From NCBI RefSeq assembly GCF_026151205.1, contig NC_087084.1, positions 15,516,322 through 15,580,321 of the forward strand: a stretch of DNA of 64,000 nucleotides, read 5' to 3'. Every line of letters starts with the position of its first letter. Positions within the stretch are counted from its first letter, which is position 1. A program made the position numbers and the translations under genes. The notes below the pieces were generated by a model that was given only the letters and a program-made list of their open reading frames with translations, was not told the DNA's origin and did not search any database. This stretch comes from Bolinopsis microptera (taxonomy: Eukaryota; Ctenophora; Tentaculata; Lobata; Bolinopsidae). Shown piece after piece: positions 27,709 to 42,000 of the stretch.

Positions 27709-28527
27709 TAGTGAAACAAATTTTTTAGTGAAACAAATTTAAAATTTTATCCTTTATTTTACAATCATAATATAATAATATTTATAAGCCTCCGTTTTGA
27801 AAGTTTTATAGTTTAATATATTCACATTTCTATTTAAAATTCAATTTTATGTATAAGTCAATAACTGGTCGCTTGTAGGTTTACAACCTACCAGGACGCG
27901 CGCCGAGTTGGACTCGTCGACGGTCCAATGGAACAAATATTTTACAAGTATTACCCGTTAACCGGCCGCCAATACGAGCGTGCGCGGCTTGGGCCGCGCC
28001 GCAAAGGAATTGATGCGTGTAGGGGCTGGAGTACGCTTGTTTATAAATTGATTAAATGTTGCATTTGCATTGTAAATATTTAGAATATTGACGATATATT
28101 ATGATCTAATAATAAATTTTATAAAGCTGGCTTTGGATTTAGTTGTATCACGCGGTGACCCCCACGGTCGCTTCACTGTAGAGTTTCGACGATACAGGGG
28201 GAGCCGCGCACTCGTGCGCGGCGGGTCATACAACGTATGACAAGGATTTAGGTAAAATTATATTTTATTTTTAAAAACCACGGATAATTTTTAATTTACT
28301 TTGTCGTATAACTATAAACAAGTTAATCCTGTTTTCAAGAATGCGCGGCTTTGGTGGCCAGTTATTGATTTATACATAAAATTGAATCTTAAAATTAAAT
28401 AGAAATATGGATATATTAAAATTTAAAACAGTCAAACATTATAATATTATAAGATTATAAATATTATTATATTATGATTATAAGGATAACATTTTTAATT
28501 TTTAATTTGTTCCACTAAAATTTGTTT
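27709..28527. mobile_element. DNA element with long terminal inverted repeats
   Basis: The ends AGTGAAACAAATTT and AAATTTGTTTCACT are inverted. The similarity continues inward for about 165 bp, including ATTCAATTTTATGTATAA and its inverse. The centre is GC-rich with short hairpins (CCGCGCACTCGTGCGCGG near 28204). No transposase is present. Part of the left half (GCGCCGAGTTGGACTCGTCG) recurs at about 33915. Confidence 0.75.
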
Positions 28528-29641
28528 CACTTTTTAAATACTAAATATCTCGATTTAATTTAATTTATAAATTTTTTAATCGGAACGAATTAATTAATAT
28601 TTAATAATTTATTCGGTAGTTAAGTCTGATATTGATATTGATATTGATTATATTGATATTGTAATTATTGAATGAAGCTTCATTTAGCTCTTATCTAGAC
28701 ATAAATAATATTACTTCTTTTAATTTAACAAAGGGACTTGGAGTATAAACGACCAATTTTGCATAAATTTCTATCCAACCAAGAATTCAGGAGGCAAAGG
28801 TGGGTGCGTAAACTTTATGGTCTGCACTCTCCGATCCTGTATCACCTTGGATTCTTTTCGACGTATCTTTGTAAAAGGTATATACCTTCTAGTCAATCTC
28901 TTCCTACTCCAAGTCCCCTAGTTATATATGTGAATATATATTATAAAATTTACTAAGATTTTTTATTGAATTTCATATTGAATTTTTATATAGGGTCACT
29001 GCTATATTATGTGTATATTGTTTGAATTTTTGATAAAATATTATATATATGAATTGCTTCTACATAGGCATCTGCATCAAGCATACTCTTAAAATATACT
29101 CGAATGGAGTAAATGCTTATCATGCTAGCAGCACTGTGTATGCTAGATGTTCTGAAGGGATATTATAATATTCTTAATCATTTAGCAGGCCTTTTTTCTG
29201 ATCATTTGGCTGAGTCAACTGAGGATACATTGCACAAATGTGTAACTTCTCATAGTTATAAAGAATACTGAATACATCACAGTATTGAACTATGGTACAC
29301 ATTTCACATTTGTACATTACACAACAATATATTTATCTATTTAAGTAAAGTAAAGTAAAATTTATGACATCACATCATCACACATGTCTACAAAATATCA
29401 TCGCACTATGTGAAAAAATATATAATAAATATTTCCCCACCAACATTAATTCGTGAGCCTAAAATCTGAGCGCTTGATGGGGCAGTGATTTATCACTAAA
29501 TTTACTAAAATTATCCATCCACAATAGTGATTTACAACAGGGCACTTAAACCTCGTGTCTCGGTTCAAACTCAAGCATTAATTGGTAACTGAACTTTGGT
29601 GTCTAGTGTCTGCTTGATCGTACTCCTGATATTATTAAATA
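28528..29641. other. AT-rich intergenic DNA
   Basis: No gene or array seen. Short ORFs here have no recognisable similarity. Confidence 0.4.
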
Positions 29642-31586
29642 CTAGTGTAATCCGGCCTTCGGCCGGGATTTCACTGCGGCAGTTAAAAGGGTAGGAGTAA
29701 TTACCCGCTGAGTCAAAACCCGCATTAGGTGACCCAATAAGTAAAATACAATTTTTTAAAGTAAAATACAATTTTTATTTTCCACAGAAGAATCAATACA
29801 TATTGAATTATAAATATCCGATTATTCCATTAATAATCATTAAAAGTTGCTTTGTAAAATCAAAAACGAAAAGCCGTACGCTGAAAGCCGTACGCTGAAC
29901 GCGCGCGGTCTCATAATCAGTTCTTTCTTGTGGATAATTAAGTCATTATTAGCCATTAGGCACCACATTCCATGATCATAAGGTCTGAACACCGACTATT
30001 ACACCTCATTACTCCCTTCTTGAACCGCTTTCCATTTTTATTTAAATCTTTATAGAAATTAACCCTTGTTAACTCCGCAGCACACCCGCCAATTATATTT
30101 GAAAACACGCATAACATTGTTGTATGAACTCTCTCTCTCCGCAGTCCAAACAGACCCCAAACACTATCAGTCCCCCCTCCAAGATCAAGGTGCGAGTCAA
30201 CGACGCTACCTCCCTTGTATTCATCAGCACCAATGGAGGACCCCAAGGTGATAGTGTTTCAGGCCTCTGTTTCACAATCACTCTAGCTGGTGCCTGCTAC
30301 CACTTGCGTGCCGTGATGCTGCGACCAACCCCCCCTATAAGCCCTAGCGGCATGCCTGAAGAAGATGCCTACTCTGATGACATCGACTATCTTGGTGAAG
30401 ACAAAGATGCTCTAGAAGCCCTCCTCCCTATCGCTACTAAGGTGTTCAAAGAGTGAAATCTGAATATTAATGAATCAAAGACAGAGTTTGTACACGTCTA
30501 CATAGCTGGGAAAGAAAGGTCATGGATGATGGTAAACCCCTTAGAATGAATGAAGAATGGTGCAGTAGCAAGTTGTTGGGTTCTCTGCTAGAAAGTAGGA
30601 AAGATGTCACCAGAAGAATCATGTTAGCCAATGTAGCATTCCAGAACTTCAAGAAGGTCTGGTGCCAGAGTAAGATCCCCCTACAGAAGAAGCTGAAGGT
30701 CTATGAGGCCCAAGTAGTATCTATCCTCATGTATAACTCTAGTTGCTGGGGAATGCCTAAATCGTACTGGGACAAACTAGATGCATGTCACCGTAACCAC
30801 CTCAGAAAGATCATGAATGTCAGCTGGCCACGCAGTATGATGTCCAAAGATACCCTCTAGAAACAGAGTAACTCTACCCCTATGTCTGAGCGTGCTGAGT
30901 TATCTAGGTGGAAGATGCTAGGACACATAATGAGGAGCGATGAAAGATCACCAGCTCAAGCTGCGCTGTGTTTTGCTGTCAAGATGTGTAGTGAAGTTGG
31001 TAGACTCGGGGCTCACAGACGTAACCTCCTACACCACCTGAAGGTTGACCTCTGGAAGCGTTTCATCTTGCTGGAGTCGTATGATGATATTCTCCATTTG
31101 AGAGAACTTGCTAGTGACCGTGGTTATTGGAGTAAATTGTTTAACTTTATACTTGAGTACAAGTCAATTTGATTATTGGGACATATAATTTTACAAAGGA
31201 TCACGTTTCGGTTCTAAATTATTTTAGGATTGTTGACATTTGTAAGATTGACATGTTTGATAATAATAAGTCCCCCCTCCCCTAATAAGCTTATGGTATA
31301 ACATTACAGCGAATCTTCCCGGGCTAACCCATTTATGAGAGACGAGCCCCGTAACTCTTGCCGTTCTGCTCAAGCCATTTTATGTAACATTTGTGGTACA
31401 AAACCATCAATTAAACCACTTACCACCTGCCGATTTAAAAAAAATTCACCATTTGACTTCCTCATAGCTTTGTCGGCACTATACCGAAAAAACCGGCCCC
31501 ATAACTCTTACTGTTTTTTTGATTAAGCCGCTCGGAAATTACACACAGACGAACAGAAAACACACATTCTGGGATTATTAAGGTGA
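29642..31586 (-). mobile_element. Helitron-type element, copy A, carrying an RT fragment
   Basis: Read on the minus strand the element begins TCACCTTAATAAT after an A and ends with a GC-rich hairpin (CCGGCCGAAGGCCGG), then ATTACACTAG, followed by T. TC start, hairpin plus CTAG end and A/T insertion site are the Helitron hallmarks. Both ends and much of the flanking interior match copy B at 59857-60577. No Rep/helicase is present, so it is non-autonomous. Confidence 0.85.
30124..31172 (+). pseudogene. Reverse transcriptase fragment inside Helitron copy A
   Basis: Three open pieces read a LINE-type RT: GGPQGDSVSGLCFTI, then EDAYSDDIDYLG (the catalytic DD), then NINESKTEFVHV, then RIMLANVAFQNFKKVW with LDACHRNHLRKIMNVSWP, ending LLHHLKVDLW. 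Stops near 30456 and 30860 and frame changes show it is broken. Copy B of the Helitron lacks it, so it was captured by or inserted into copy A. Confidence 0.82.
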
Positions 31587-33885
31587 TGTATGACTTTTTA
31601 GTGAACCAACTTTGCAACCTGGTAGCGTGGCTAGCATGAAAACAAAATAAATTTGTGCCTGGCTTCTACATAACCGTGAATCACTTGCGTTCCAATTATA
31701 GCCGTCTGAACTGTGGTGTCTAACGTTTGCAGCTAGATTGGACTCTGATATTAGTAAATGTGTATGATTTTTTAAATATTGAACATACTCTGCAACCTGG
31801 TAGCGAGGCTGACACAAAAACAAATGATGGCCTGGCTTGTGCAGTGCATAACCTAGTAAATAACCAGCACTCAGATAAAAGCCGTCTGGAGAAATTCCAC
31901 AAAATGTTCATTGTAGTCAACGGGCACAAAGAAGCATTACTAGTAATTGTGTCCTTTACCCTCCTACACAATTTGAACATTTTCGTGGCTAATTCATTGA
32001 ACCATGTCAGACTTAATATGTATTTAGTATTAAACAATTCAGTACAAGTTATCTTTTCATGTACGCTGTACACTGTAGTTAGTAAATGTAAACTAAACTT
32101 TTTTGATCAGCCGCGTGCTGAACCAGTGTTGCTAACTAAAAATTGTGTATTTTTTGTACATTTTTATAAAGCGTATGTTATTGCCCAGGGGCCTGTTAAT
32201 AATTAATGTAAATTAATTTATTAATTTATCACTTTTACACATATCACAAATTATTTTATTATAATGAAACCACTTCTGTGAAATGGTTATTTTGTTTTAT
32301 TTTTGGAGGGACTCTACAAAAATGTTTGATTCAGTTAAACAAAAGTTTCAGTTAAACAAAAATTTCAATTTTATGCCATTTATTACAGAATAAACAAGTT
32401 TACAATAAATCAATTTGATATTTAAAGGAATCCCAATTCAATGTGTAGTATGGTTGTCACTCTTTAAATAGATTAGATATAGGTTGACGGGGCAAAGGAG
32501 TGTGCGTGCTGTTCGCTATTGCTCACACCAAACGGCAACCTAGTAAATGTTTTGTATGGACACCGGTCTCCATCACGATACAAAATTAGGATTGTAGAAT
32601 TTATTGTAATCAACAGGCACAGAAAAGCACTAAGCAATCAGGTCCATTGTTACACAACCTGGACATTATGAGAAGTGTGCTAGTAGCAGTAAGAGGTGTA
32701 CTTGGGAAGGCAAAGAATTAGAAGGCATGGACTGACCCTATTATGTATATCGAATGTATCCTTCAAAGATATGTTAGCAATTTACAAATAATTGAAAAAT
32801 ATTTTAGAGCAATTTAGAAATAATTGATAAGACCCCATCTTAAATATTCTTAACCAATGTCACAATTCAAATTTGGTATCTATCTGCTGCTCATGGTAGT
32901 TAGCGAATTATCATAGAGTTTGAGGGATATGGCATGGCCAGGTGTTTGGTACATAATCTGGTTGCAGTCCACCCCCAACCATCACGTTGGAGACACACTG
33001 CTGATTTTTATGCTATAAACCCCCTCGAAACAGCATAGAAAAATTTGATAAACAAACAGTGATGAGTGAACACTGAACATGGAAGAAGAAATAGGAACTA
33101 AAACAACAGCAAACATTCATTTGTGCAGTTTTTTAGTTATTTTGAAAGATTGGATCAAGTCAAATTGTAATGGATTGTGTTTGGCATTTTAAAATACAAT
33201 TGTCCTACAAAAATGGGAGCTCTAGCTACTCAGATGACTGAGATATCAAGCAAAAAGGGTTGACACTAGATCCACGCTATAGGAATTCTGCAGAAAGCCC
33301 AATTACGATGTCATAGTGTATGCTATCACATGATTATTGATTACCCAATCAATTTTGTTAGCGAGATGAACAAATTGCTTGAAAATCTGTTTCATGTCGT
33401 CTTTTCAGATCATATTCCACATTTCTTCTTCTTCTGATTGGTCAGCGTCTCCTGCTGCTGGAGAGAGAAAATACTCCACATTTAATGACCTATTGCGATA
33501 TATTAAAATGGAGTATCAACCATGTTCGCAAATTGGGTGTGGCCTCTAAAAATCGAATTTGCACTAACTTTATGCCCCCGTGTATATTATATTATTATGT
33601 GTATTATATATAATACACATTGCCAAACATCATTCACAGAACTTTATAGCATTCGAAACGAAACGAAACGAAACACTAAATTTACTACCCCGCTCGTATG
33701 CGACAAAGATATTGCATAAAATATACCTAAATAATTTACACAATACGGTGCCCATGTCTGAGCGGCTCTCCACAAAAACTTTCTCTCCTCCTCAGAGCAG
33801 AAAGTTTTTTTTTAAATATATAAACTGGGATCTCATAAAAATTTAAGAACCAATGTACTTTATTTGACAATAAAAGATAAAAAAT
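31587..33885. other. Intergenic DNA with short direct repeats
   Basis: A phrase like GCAACCTGGTAGCGNGGCT occurs at 31613 and 31791. The rest is AT-rich with short ORFs that I do not credit. No RNA gene seen. Confidence 0.4.
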
Positions 33886-34000
33886 TGTGTCACACCTAAG
33901 GTTTATAAACTACTAAGACGTGCGCCGAGTTAGACTCGTCGACGGTCTTATATAATTAGAACAAAAAATTTACGAGTATCACCCGTTAAGTCACACACAA
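33886..34000. repeat. Partial copy of the 27.9-kb repeat family
   Basis: TGCGCCGAGTTAGACTCGTC and the following CACCCGTTAA match about 27895-27960 inside the long-TIR element. Confidence 0.6.
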
Positions 34001-34209
34001 GAAAAACATTCTCAAACTTTGCAGACATCATTATATTATAATAGAACTAGAAACCTTCTATGGCAGAGGAATCTGGAACTTAAACTTAAATATAGAAATG
34101 AACCACTTACTAAATCTGTACATTCTACATTACTTGATATTATAAAATAAATTATTGTGAACCTGTTCAACTAAACCTCATTATTATTAGATAATATATA
34201 TGAACAGAG

Positions 34210-37200
34210 ATGAGTATGAAACCAACCTCAAGTAAGAAGGAAAGTCAGAGCATGAGGATTGCTTTTGAGGTAATGAAACAAATATTTTAATTGATCAGAT
34301 AAAAGTTATCTATAGATATATGATACAATTGAATCTTGATTATTAATTATGGACAATTTAGTTTTTGATTTTAAGATTTTAATGAGCAATTTGTGCCTGT
34401 TATTGATTTATTAAATGTGCAATGTGCATGGTAGTTCAACTTTAGATAATCGTAGAGACATAAGACAGTAGGGCCAGTCGTGATATTATGGATCTTATTA
34501 AGATAGCCTTCACATACCTTCAACTGAGGCAATTTCCCTTGAAACACTCAACAGCTTTTAACCTGATAACACGTGATAACCCGTGGTAACCTGATCTCCA
34601 AGGAAACTTTCCAGAATATTGCCGTTATTTTCACTTGTTGTCGTTCCAAAACGCTTCCAATTAGTAAGTTGCAACACAACAACTACTGAGTTGTCTAATT
34701 AGCTGACCACTGAAGTAGACATTAAGAGGTAGTAGTAGTATTTAAACTAGTTAAAACAGTTTCAGGGAACCGACTAAGCAAGGTTCACAGTAAATAGTGT
34801 TTTACTACTTACACAACACCTGGTAACACCTAGTAACACCTGTTAACACCTAGTAACACCTCGTAACACCTGTTAACACTTAATAACACCTGGTAACACG
34901 TGGTATTTATCTTCAGATGAACATGGACGAGTCCTATGTGCAGTCTATGCTGGACTTGTTGGAGGACGCAATAAGGACCATTCAGAACAAAGACAATGGG
35001 GGGCTCAGCTACGAGGAGCTCTACAGAAACGCTTATACGTTAGTTTTACACAAACACGGCCCCCGCCTCTACAAACTAATGAAGGAGGTTATTGAGGAAC
35101 ATCTCAGAAAAGAAGTAAGGATTTACTGATAATTAAGTACTAATTAATTACTAATTATAACTGATAATTGGAGGGAGGTGTGGGATATTAGTTATTTATT
35201 TGGAAAATTCTATAAAATAACGGCAAAATCGCGGTGGTCCCAATCGTTAAATCAGTTATATTATAGAATGTACTCAACTGTAATAATAGGAACAAACGTG
35301 TGATGAATGTTTCTAGTTCGTAAGTCGTAACCTACAATAATCATTCTCATCGTGTTTCGGTGCAAAATGTATAATTTCCAATACACGTTCACTGAATGTT
35401 TGAAAGTGTAACATTTTTTAAGGTTTCAACTCACACCCATGTTGTAATGAGTTTCGATAATCGACCCATGGTCCGACTTACAAATTGTAGATTAAGGGGG
35501 CCAGGGCGGGTCTTCATGACAATTCTCTTGAAATTGAGTTTATAGTTGTTTGTGATAGAGGGGAGTGATATCCTGTGATATGAGTAATTGTATTGTGCAA
35601 GCGATTTTCAATCGGGCCTCCTATCAATCGGGCCTCCTATCCTGGAAATCGAGTCTAAAAATCTATCTTCTCCTAAATTTTTGAGCAATCACCCCCAAAC
35701 TTTCAAAAGGTCTTTCTCAAAATTCTGGCTGAAATACAATTAAACATAAGCAGTGACCTTTGACCGGCGATAACTTCCACTAGGAACAATATTTTTCCAT
35801 GGGACCGAAAGCAGCTGATAGATATCACTCCCCTCTATCACAAACAACTATAAACTAACTACTATAAACTCAATTTCAAGAGAATTTTTAATAACACAGA
35901 CCTCTTTAAAACCCACGATTTATTATTGATGTGGTTAATTTTAAAAGGTTGAAATTTAACTGGATTGTACTTGTACGCTGTTTTAATGTGTCGTTAATAA
36001 CATCGCTAACACTATACATATTGTAAATTGTCATTCCATTTGGGCATGTGATTCAGCAAATAGCAACGTGTACAATGACATAATGAACATGTATTCTGGG
36101 TGTTACTAGTTTAACTGAAAGTACACTTCAATATTTTATATATATTCCCCAAATATAGCTGTTTTAACATGCTGCTCCTTTGTAAAATATTTTAACATGA
36201 TACCGCCCCCTGTCTAGCCCGTGATGCTATTCTTAGCTAGGCAGTGCACCGGGTTTGTTTTGACACGTGACGTACAGGTAGTTGCTAGGTGCTGTCTCGT
36301 GCTTTAACGCTAATAGTAGCTAGTTGTAGATACGGTTGGAGTACATGTTATTTTCTTTGTAATTATTGTCACAAAATATACGGCACAATTTATTTTGAGT
36401 GCTATATTATCATTGAAATAGTAGGCAAGAGGGATCAGAAATCTTTGTACGTAATCTATTTTTTTCAGGTCAGAGAGATAGTTCAGAAATCGTTGTACAA
36501 TAATTTCTTGGCTACTTTGAATACACAGTGGCAAGATCATAAGGTTTCAATGCAAGTAATTAAAGATGTCTTTATGTATATGGTGAGTTGAATAATTATA
36601 ATAAGTATTCTATTCTAATATTCATGTGGTGGTACATGTGACATTACTAAGTTTAAGTATTCGAATGATTTCCAAAAACTGCTTTCATTTTGTAAAACTG
36701 TTTGTTTGACGATCTTCATAACAGGATCGCGTATACGTAAAGAATAACAAAGTTGACGAAGTACAAGATCTCGGATTAAAATTGTTTAAAGAATTGGTAA
36801 GTTTTTCACACTCACGATGTTTCTCAAATGATTTACTTTCTGATTTGTTGTAAACCGGGACGGTGGATCTCAGATAGTTTTTATCACTCAGCAAGTTTCT
36901 CAACGAAGTAATCTTGAGGAGTTAGAATCTAATTGTTAAATAAGTTCGCAAAGAAATGTTTTCGAAATGTCATGTTTTAAATTCTTGCAACTTGGTGATT
37001 TGTGTTGTTCAGGTAGTGAACCATCCAGCTATAAAAACTCATCTTACATCGACTCTGTTGGATATGGTTTCAAAAGAAAGGAGGGGTGAAATAGTGGATA
37101 GGTCAGTAGTTAAAATAGTCACACGTGAGGTGAAACGAATTAGATCACAGGACCCTACATTATGAGGACTCTCGCGCGGCTCAGATGCGCGTTATAAATG

Positions 37201-38932
37201 CTAACAACTAGAACTTTTTAGTGATTCTTATGGAAAGTATAACCAACGCGCACGTCCGTTTACTGTGACGCGCATCAGTGAATTCATTGTGTATTTCGCT
37301 GTCAGGGGTGCAGTAAAGGCGACCTGTGAGATGTTGATGGCTCTCGGAATAAAAACAAGAACAGTTTATGAAGAAAACTTCGAGCAGCCTTTCCTGGAGG
37401 TTTCAGGAGAGTTCTTCAAGGTAAGCAGCGTATTTATTAGTTAAACTTATTGGCTTCCCTTCTTAACTTGTCATCATAAGATCACACTGTAGGTCATGTT
37501 TTCCCAAAAGTGTAGCATTTTAAGCCGAAATTAAAGAATGTAGTAAAATTATTCATCTAACCTCCAAAGAGTGTCCAGAGGAATAGTTTCCTTGAACTTT
37601 GTTGTAGGCGACTGATAAATTGGCAATTAGCCAATTATAACTGCATAATTCAGTTAGATTGAGTCAGTGTGCGGTATTTGTAAAGCGTGTAGAGCATTTG
37701 TAATCTAAACAATGTTATCTATAGTATATCCTAGAATGTTTTCTCACTTTGCAACATATTTCAGATGGAGAGCCAGCAGTTTTTAGCAGAGAACAGTGCT
37801 TCAGTCTACGTTAAGAAGGTACGGGCTGTTGAAACTCATAACTAAAACCAGCTGCATCGAGGAGACTGCCACACTTGTCTCATTCCCAGTCTAGACAATT
37901 CTAGCAGTTATTAAGATTGTGATTATTGTGCTAGCAGTTATTACGATTGTGATTATTGTTCTAGCAGTTATTACGATTGTGATTATTGTTCTTGCAGTTA
38001 TTACGATTGTGATTATTGTGCTAGCAGTTATTAAGATTGTGATTATTGTGCTAGCAGTTATTACGATTGTGATTATTGTGCTAGCAGTTATTACGATTGT
38101 GATTATTGTTCTAGCAGTTATTACGATTGTGATTATTGTTCTTGCAGTTATTACGATTGTGATTATTGTGCTAGCAGTTATTAAGATTGTGATTATTGTT
38201 CTAGCAGTTATTACGATTGTGGTTATTGTTCTAGCAGTTATTACGATTGTGATTATTGTGCTAGCAGTTATTACGATTGTGGTTATTGTTCTAGCAGTTA
38301 TTACGATTGTGATTATTGTTCTAGAAGTTATTACGATTGTGATTATTGTTCTAGCAGTTATTACGATTGTGATTATTGTTCTAGCAGTTATTACGATTGT
38401 GATTATTGTTCTAGCAGTTATTACGATTGTGGTTATTGTTCTAGCAGTTATTACGATTGTGGTTATTGTTCTAGCAGTTATTACGATTGTGGTTATTGTT
38501 CTAGCAGTTATTACGATTGTGATTATTGTTCTAAATACTACTATCTTTCAGGTGGAGGCCCGCATAAAGGAGGAAGCTGAGCGGGCTAAACATTACCTCG
38601 ACCTCAGCAGTGAGGGCCCCATTACAAACGTGGTGGAACGGGAACTTATATCCGTGCACATGAAGACTATTGTTGAGGTTTGTGATCAGTCAACCAGTCT
38701 TATCATGTTTATCAGTCAACTTTAAACATCACAGCTAGATGCTAACATGTGATTTCTGGAGAAGTGCCAATAATAAAGTTACCCAATTACAGTTCCTTAG
38801 TGTCAGCTAATCACGTTAATGTCCCGTATAAGAGAGTAGAATTGTGGACAACAAAACTTATCTACAGTAGGTCTTCATGAGGTAGTCTTTAAAATGTGAT
38901 GAATAATGTAGTTCAGGAGACTGATATTATAC

Positions 38933-38988
<56 letters not shown>

Positions 38989-38998
38989 TTCTTCTTCT

Positions 38999-39029
<31 letters not shown>

Positions 39030-42000
39030 ATTCTTCTTCTTCTTCTTCTTCTCCTTCTTCTTCTTCTTCTTCTTCTTCTTCTTCTTCTTCTTCTTCTTCT
39101 TCTTCTTCTTCTTCTTCAGTCGTGCACTTACACACATTGTTTTACATCCTGCAAACAATATAAAAACTCTGATTTGCGGTGTGGTACAATCTGTAGACAC
39201 GTGGTGTGACGTCATAACACGTGGTGTGACGTCATTAGTGTAATACAATGTGTAGATAACCACAGTACACTTTCAGATGGAGAATTCAGGAGTAGTGTAC
39301 ATGTAGATAACCACAGTACACTTTCAGATGGAGAATTCAGGAGTAGTGTACATGTAGATAACCACAGTACACTTTCAGATGGAGAATTCAGGAGTAGTGT
39401 ACATGTAGATAACCACAGTACACTTTCAGATGGAGAATTCAGGAGTAGTGTACATGTTAAATAACCACAGTACACTTTCAGATGGAGAATTCAGGAGTAG
39501 TGTACATGTAGATAACCACAGTACACTTTCAGATGGAGAATTCAGGAGTAGTGTACATGTTAAAGAATGATAAGCAGGACGATCTGAAGTGTATGTACGG
39601 GCTGCTACAACGAGTGGAGGGTGGTTTACTTTGTATGTGTGATGCTATGAAAGGTGGGGAGTTTGTCTTTTTATAATGTCATGACTCAAGCAGTTGAGTC
39701 ATGACTTTACCAGTTTTAAAAATTTGAAACGTTTTACTAAAATAGATCTATATTGCAATGTAGATAATGTCAGATCAGCGGTACTAAAATCAAAAGAGAA
39801 ATCAGTTTTCAAACCAAAAAGTATCAAAACTGGTTAATGAGGAGGTTACACAGTTCTCAAAATAATTACCATATTTATTATTCAATAATAACTAATTAAC
39901 TAATTAACTAACTAACTAATTAACTAATTGTGTTCAGGATACATAAGGGAGTGTGGTAAGACACTGGTGGATTCCGAGGGAGATATCAATAACACAGTAA
40001 CGTACGTACAGAGCTTGCTGGATCTGAAAGAGAGGTTTGATCAGTTCCTCAAAAACTCGTTCGGTAACGATCACACCTTCAAGCAAGCCATCTGCTCGGT
40101 TAGTCCAATTTATTGATCAATTTAACGATTTGTTAATAATTTGAGTAATTTATGTGTCTACATTTTGACACAGTGTCAGACATTTGAAATATAACTCTTT
40201 CAAGAAGAAAAATGTTCGTAATAAACCTTTCCCAGGAATTCGAGCATTTCCTGAACCTGAACCCTAAATCTCCAGAATACTTATCACTATTTATTGACGA
40301 TAAATTAAAGAAAGGAACTAAAGGGGTGAGTCTTAGAAACTTAATTCAATTAATTTAATTTAATTTAATTAAAAATGTAATTAAACTAAATCTCGAATAA
40401 TAAAACTTGTGTGGTTTTAAAATGCTGTATCTAATTAATTGTCTCCTGTATAATTGATTCCTATAAAATTAATTAACTTAATCCCGTTTTCAGTTGTCAG
40501 AGCAAGATATCGAGAGGGTGTTCCTATAAAATTAATTAACTTAATCCCGTTTTCAGTTGTCAGAGCAAGATATCGAGAGGGTGTTGTAATTAATTAACTT
40601 AATCCCGTTTTCAGTTGTCAGAGCAAGATATCGAGAGGGTGTTGGACCAGAGTATAGTTTTGTTTAAATTCCTCGTTGACAAGGACGTGTTCGAGAGGTG
40701 GGTAAAATACTACTAAATAATCCATTAATAAACTAATTTATCACTTAGTTCAGTCAACTGGGGTTCAGTAACCTGATCGTGAAGATAAAGTTATTTTACG
40801 CTCTAATTGATTAAATTACATTAATTAACATAACTAAAAAGACATTAAAGATAAATTAACATTTAACTAAAAAGACATTAAAGATAAATTAACATAACTA
40901 AAAAGACATTAAAGATAAATTAACATAACTAAAAAGACATTTAAGTTGATAACAAGGCCCTGAATCTCAGGTATTACAAACAACACTTAGCAAAACGTCT
41001 GCTCAATCACCGCTCCGTTTCTGACGATGCTGAAAAGAATATGATATCAAAACTCAAGGTAATTATGTTATACCATTATACAAAGAACTGTCACTTGCCC
41101 TTCACAAAATGTTACTTGAATGCGGTAACTTAAAATGTGAACAATTTCACTCCTTAAATCACCCGCGCGCTCAATACAACATGTAATTAACTAATTGTAA
41201 TACATTGCTCAATTATCAAGTTGAAGGATTACTCCTGTGAAGGATTACTCCTGTGTAAGCTATTAATTAATTAATTAATTAATTAATTAATTAATTAATT
41301 AATTAAACCTCCAGACCGAGTGTGGTTGCCAGTTCACATGTAAACTGGAGGGAATGTTTAAGGACATGAGTATCTCTAACTCTGTCAATGAGAAGTTCAG
41401 GGAAGTCACTAAAGACATGCCTCCCCTCTCTATTGATCTTAATGTCAGGGTTCTCACTACTGGTGAGACTGCTAATTGACTTATTAATTAATTCGTCGTT
41501 TAATTTAGAAAATTTGATCATCACGTAATGTTTTAGATTTGCCAAGAAATTCCCGAATTTCTTTAATTGTGTTGTCTCACAAAGTAATAATGTTAACCAG
41601 TTCTGGATAAAATATCAAAAAGCTGAATAATAATCTCCGATTTTAAACCATTATTTTATTTCCCAGGTTACTGGCCTATCTCCCCGTGGTGTGACGTCAT
41701 AACACGTGGTGTGACGTCATAACACGTGGTGTGACGTCATAACACGTGGTGACTATTAAACCATCATTTTATTTCCCAGGTTACTGGCCTATCTCCCCCT
41801 GCAAGGTCACATCAAAACTTCCCAAAGAAGCTGAAATAGCGTTTGAGCGTTTCAAGACCTTCTACCTAAAGGACCACAGCGGCAGACAGTTAAACTTGCA
41901 GCCTCACTTGGGACAGGCTGATATTAATGCCATATTCTATCAGAAGAAGGACGATGTAGTGTCTCCTAAACGTCACATTTTACAGGTCAGTTACCTAGCA

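Noticed and set aside
37919-38725. 268-codon ORF resembling a hydrophobic repeat protein
   Set aside because: It is the 30-bp intronic array read in frame, running into CUL3 exon 8.
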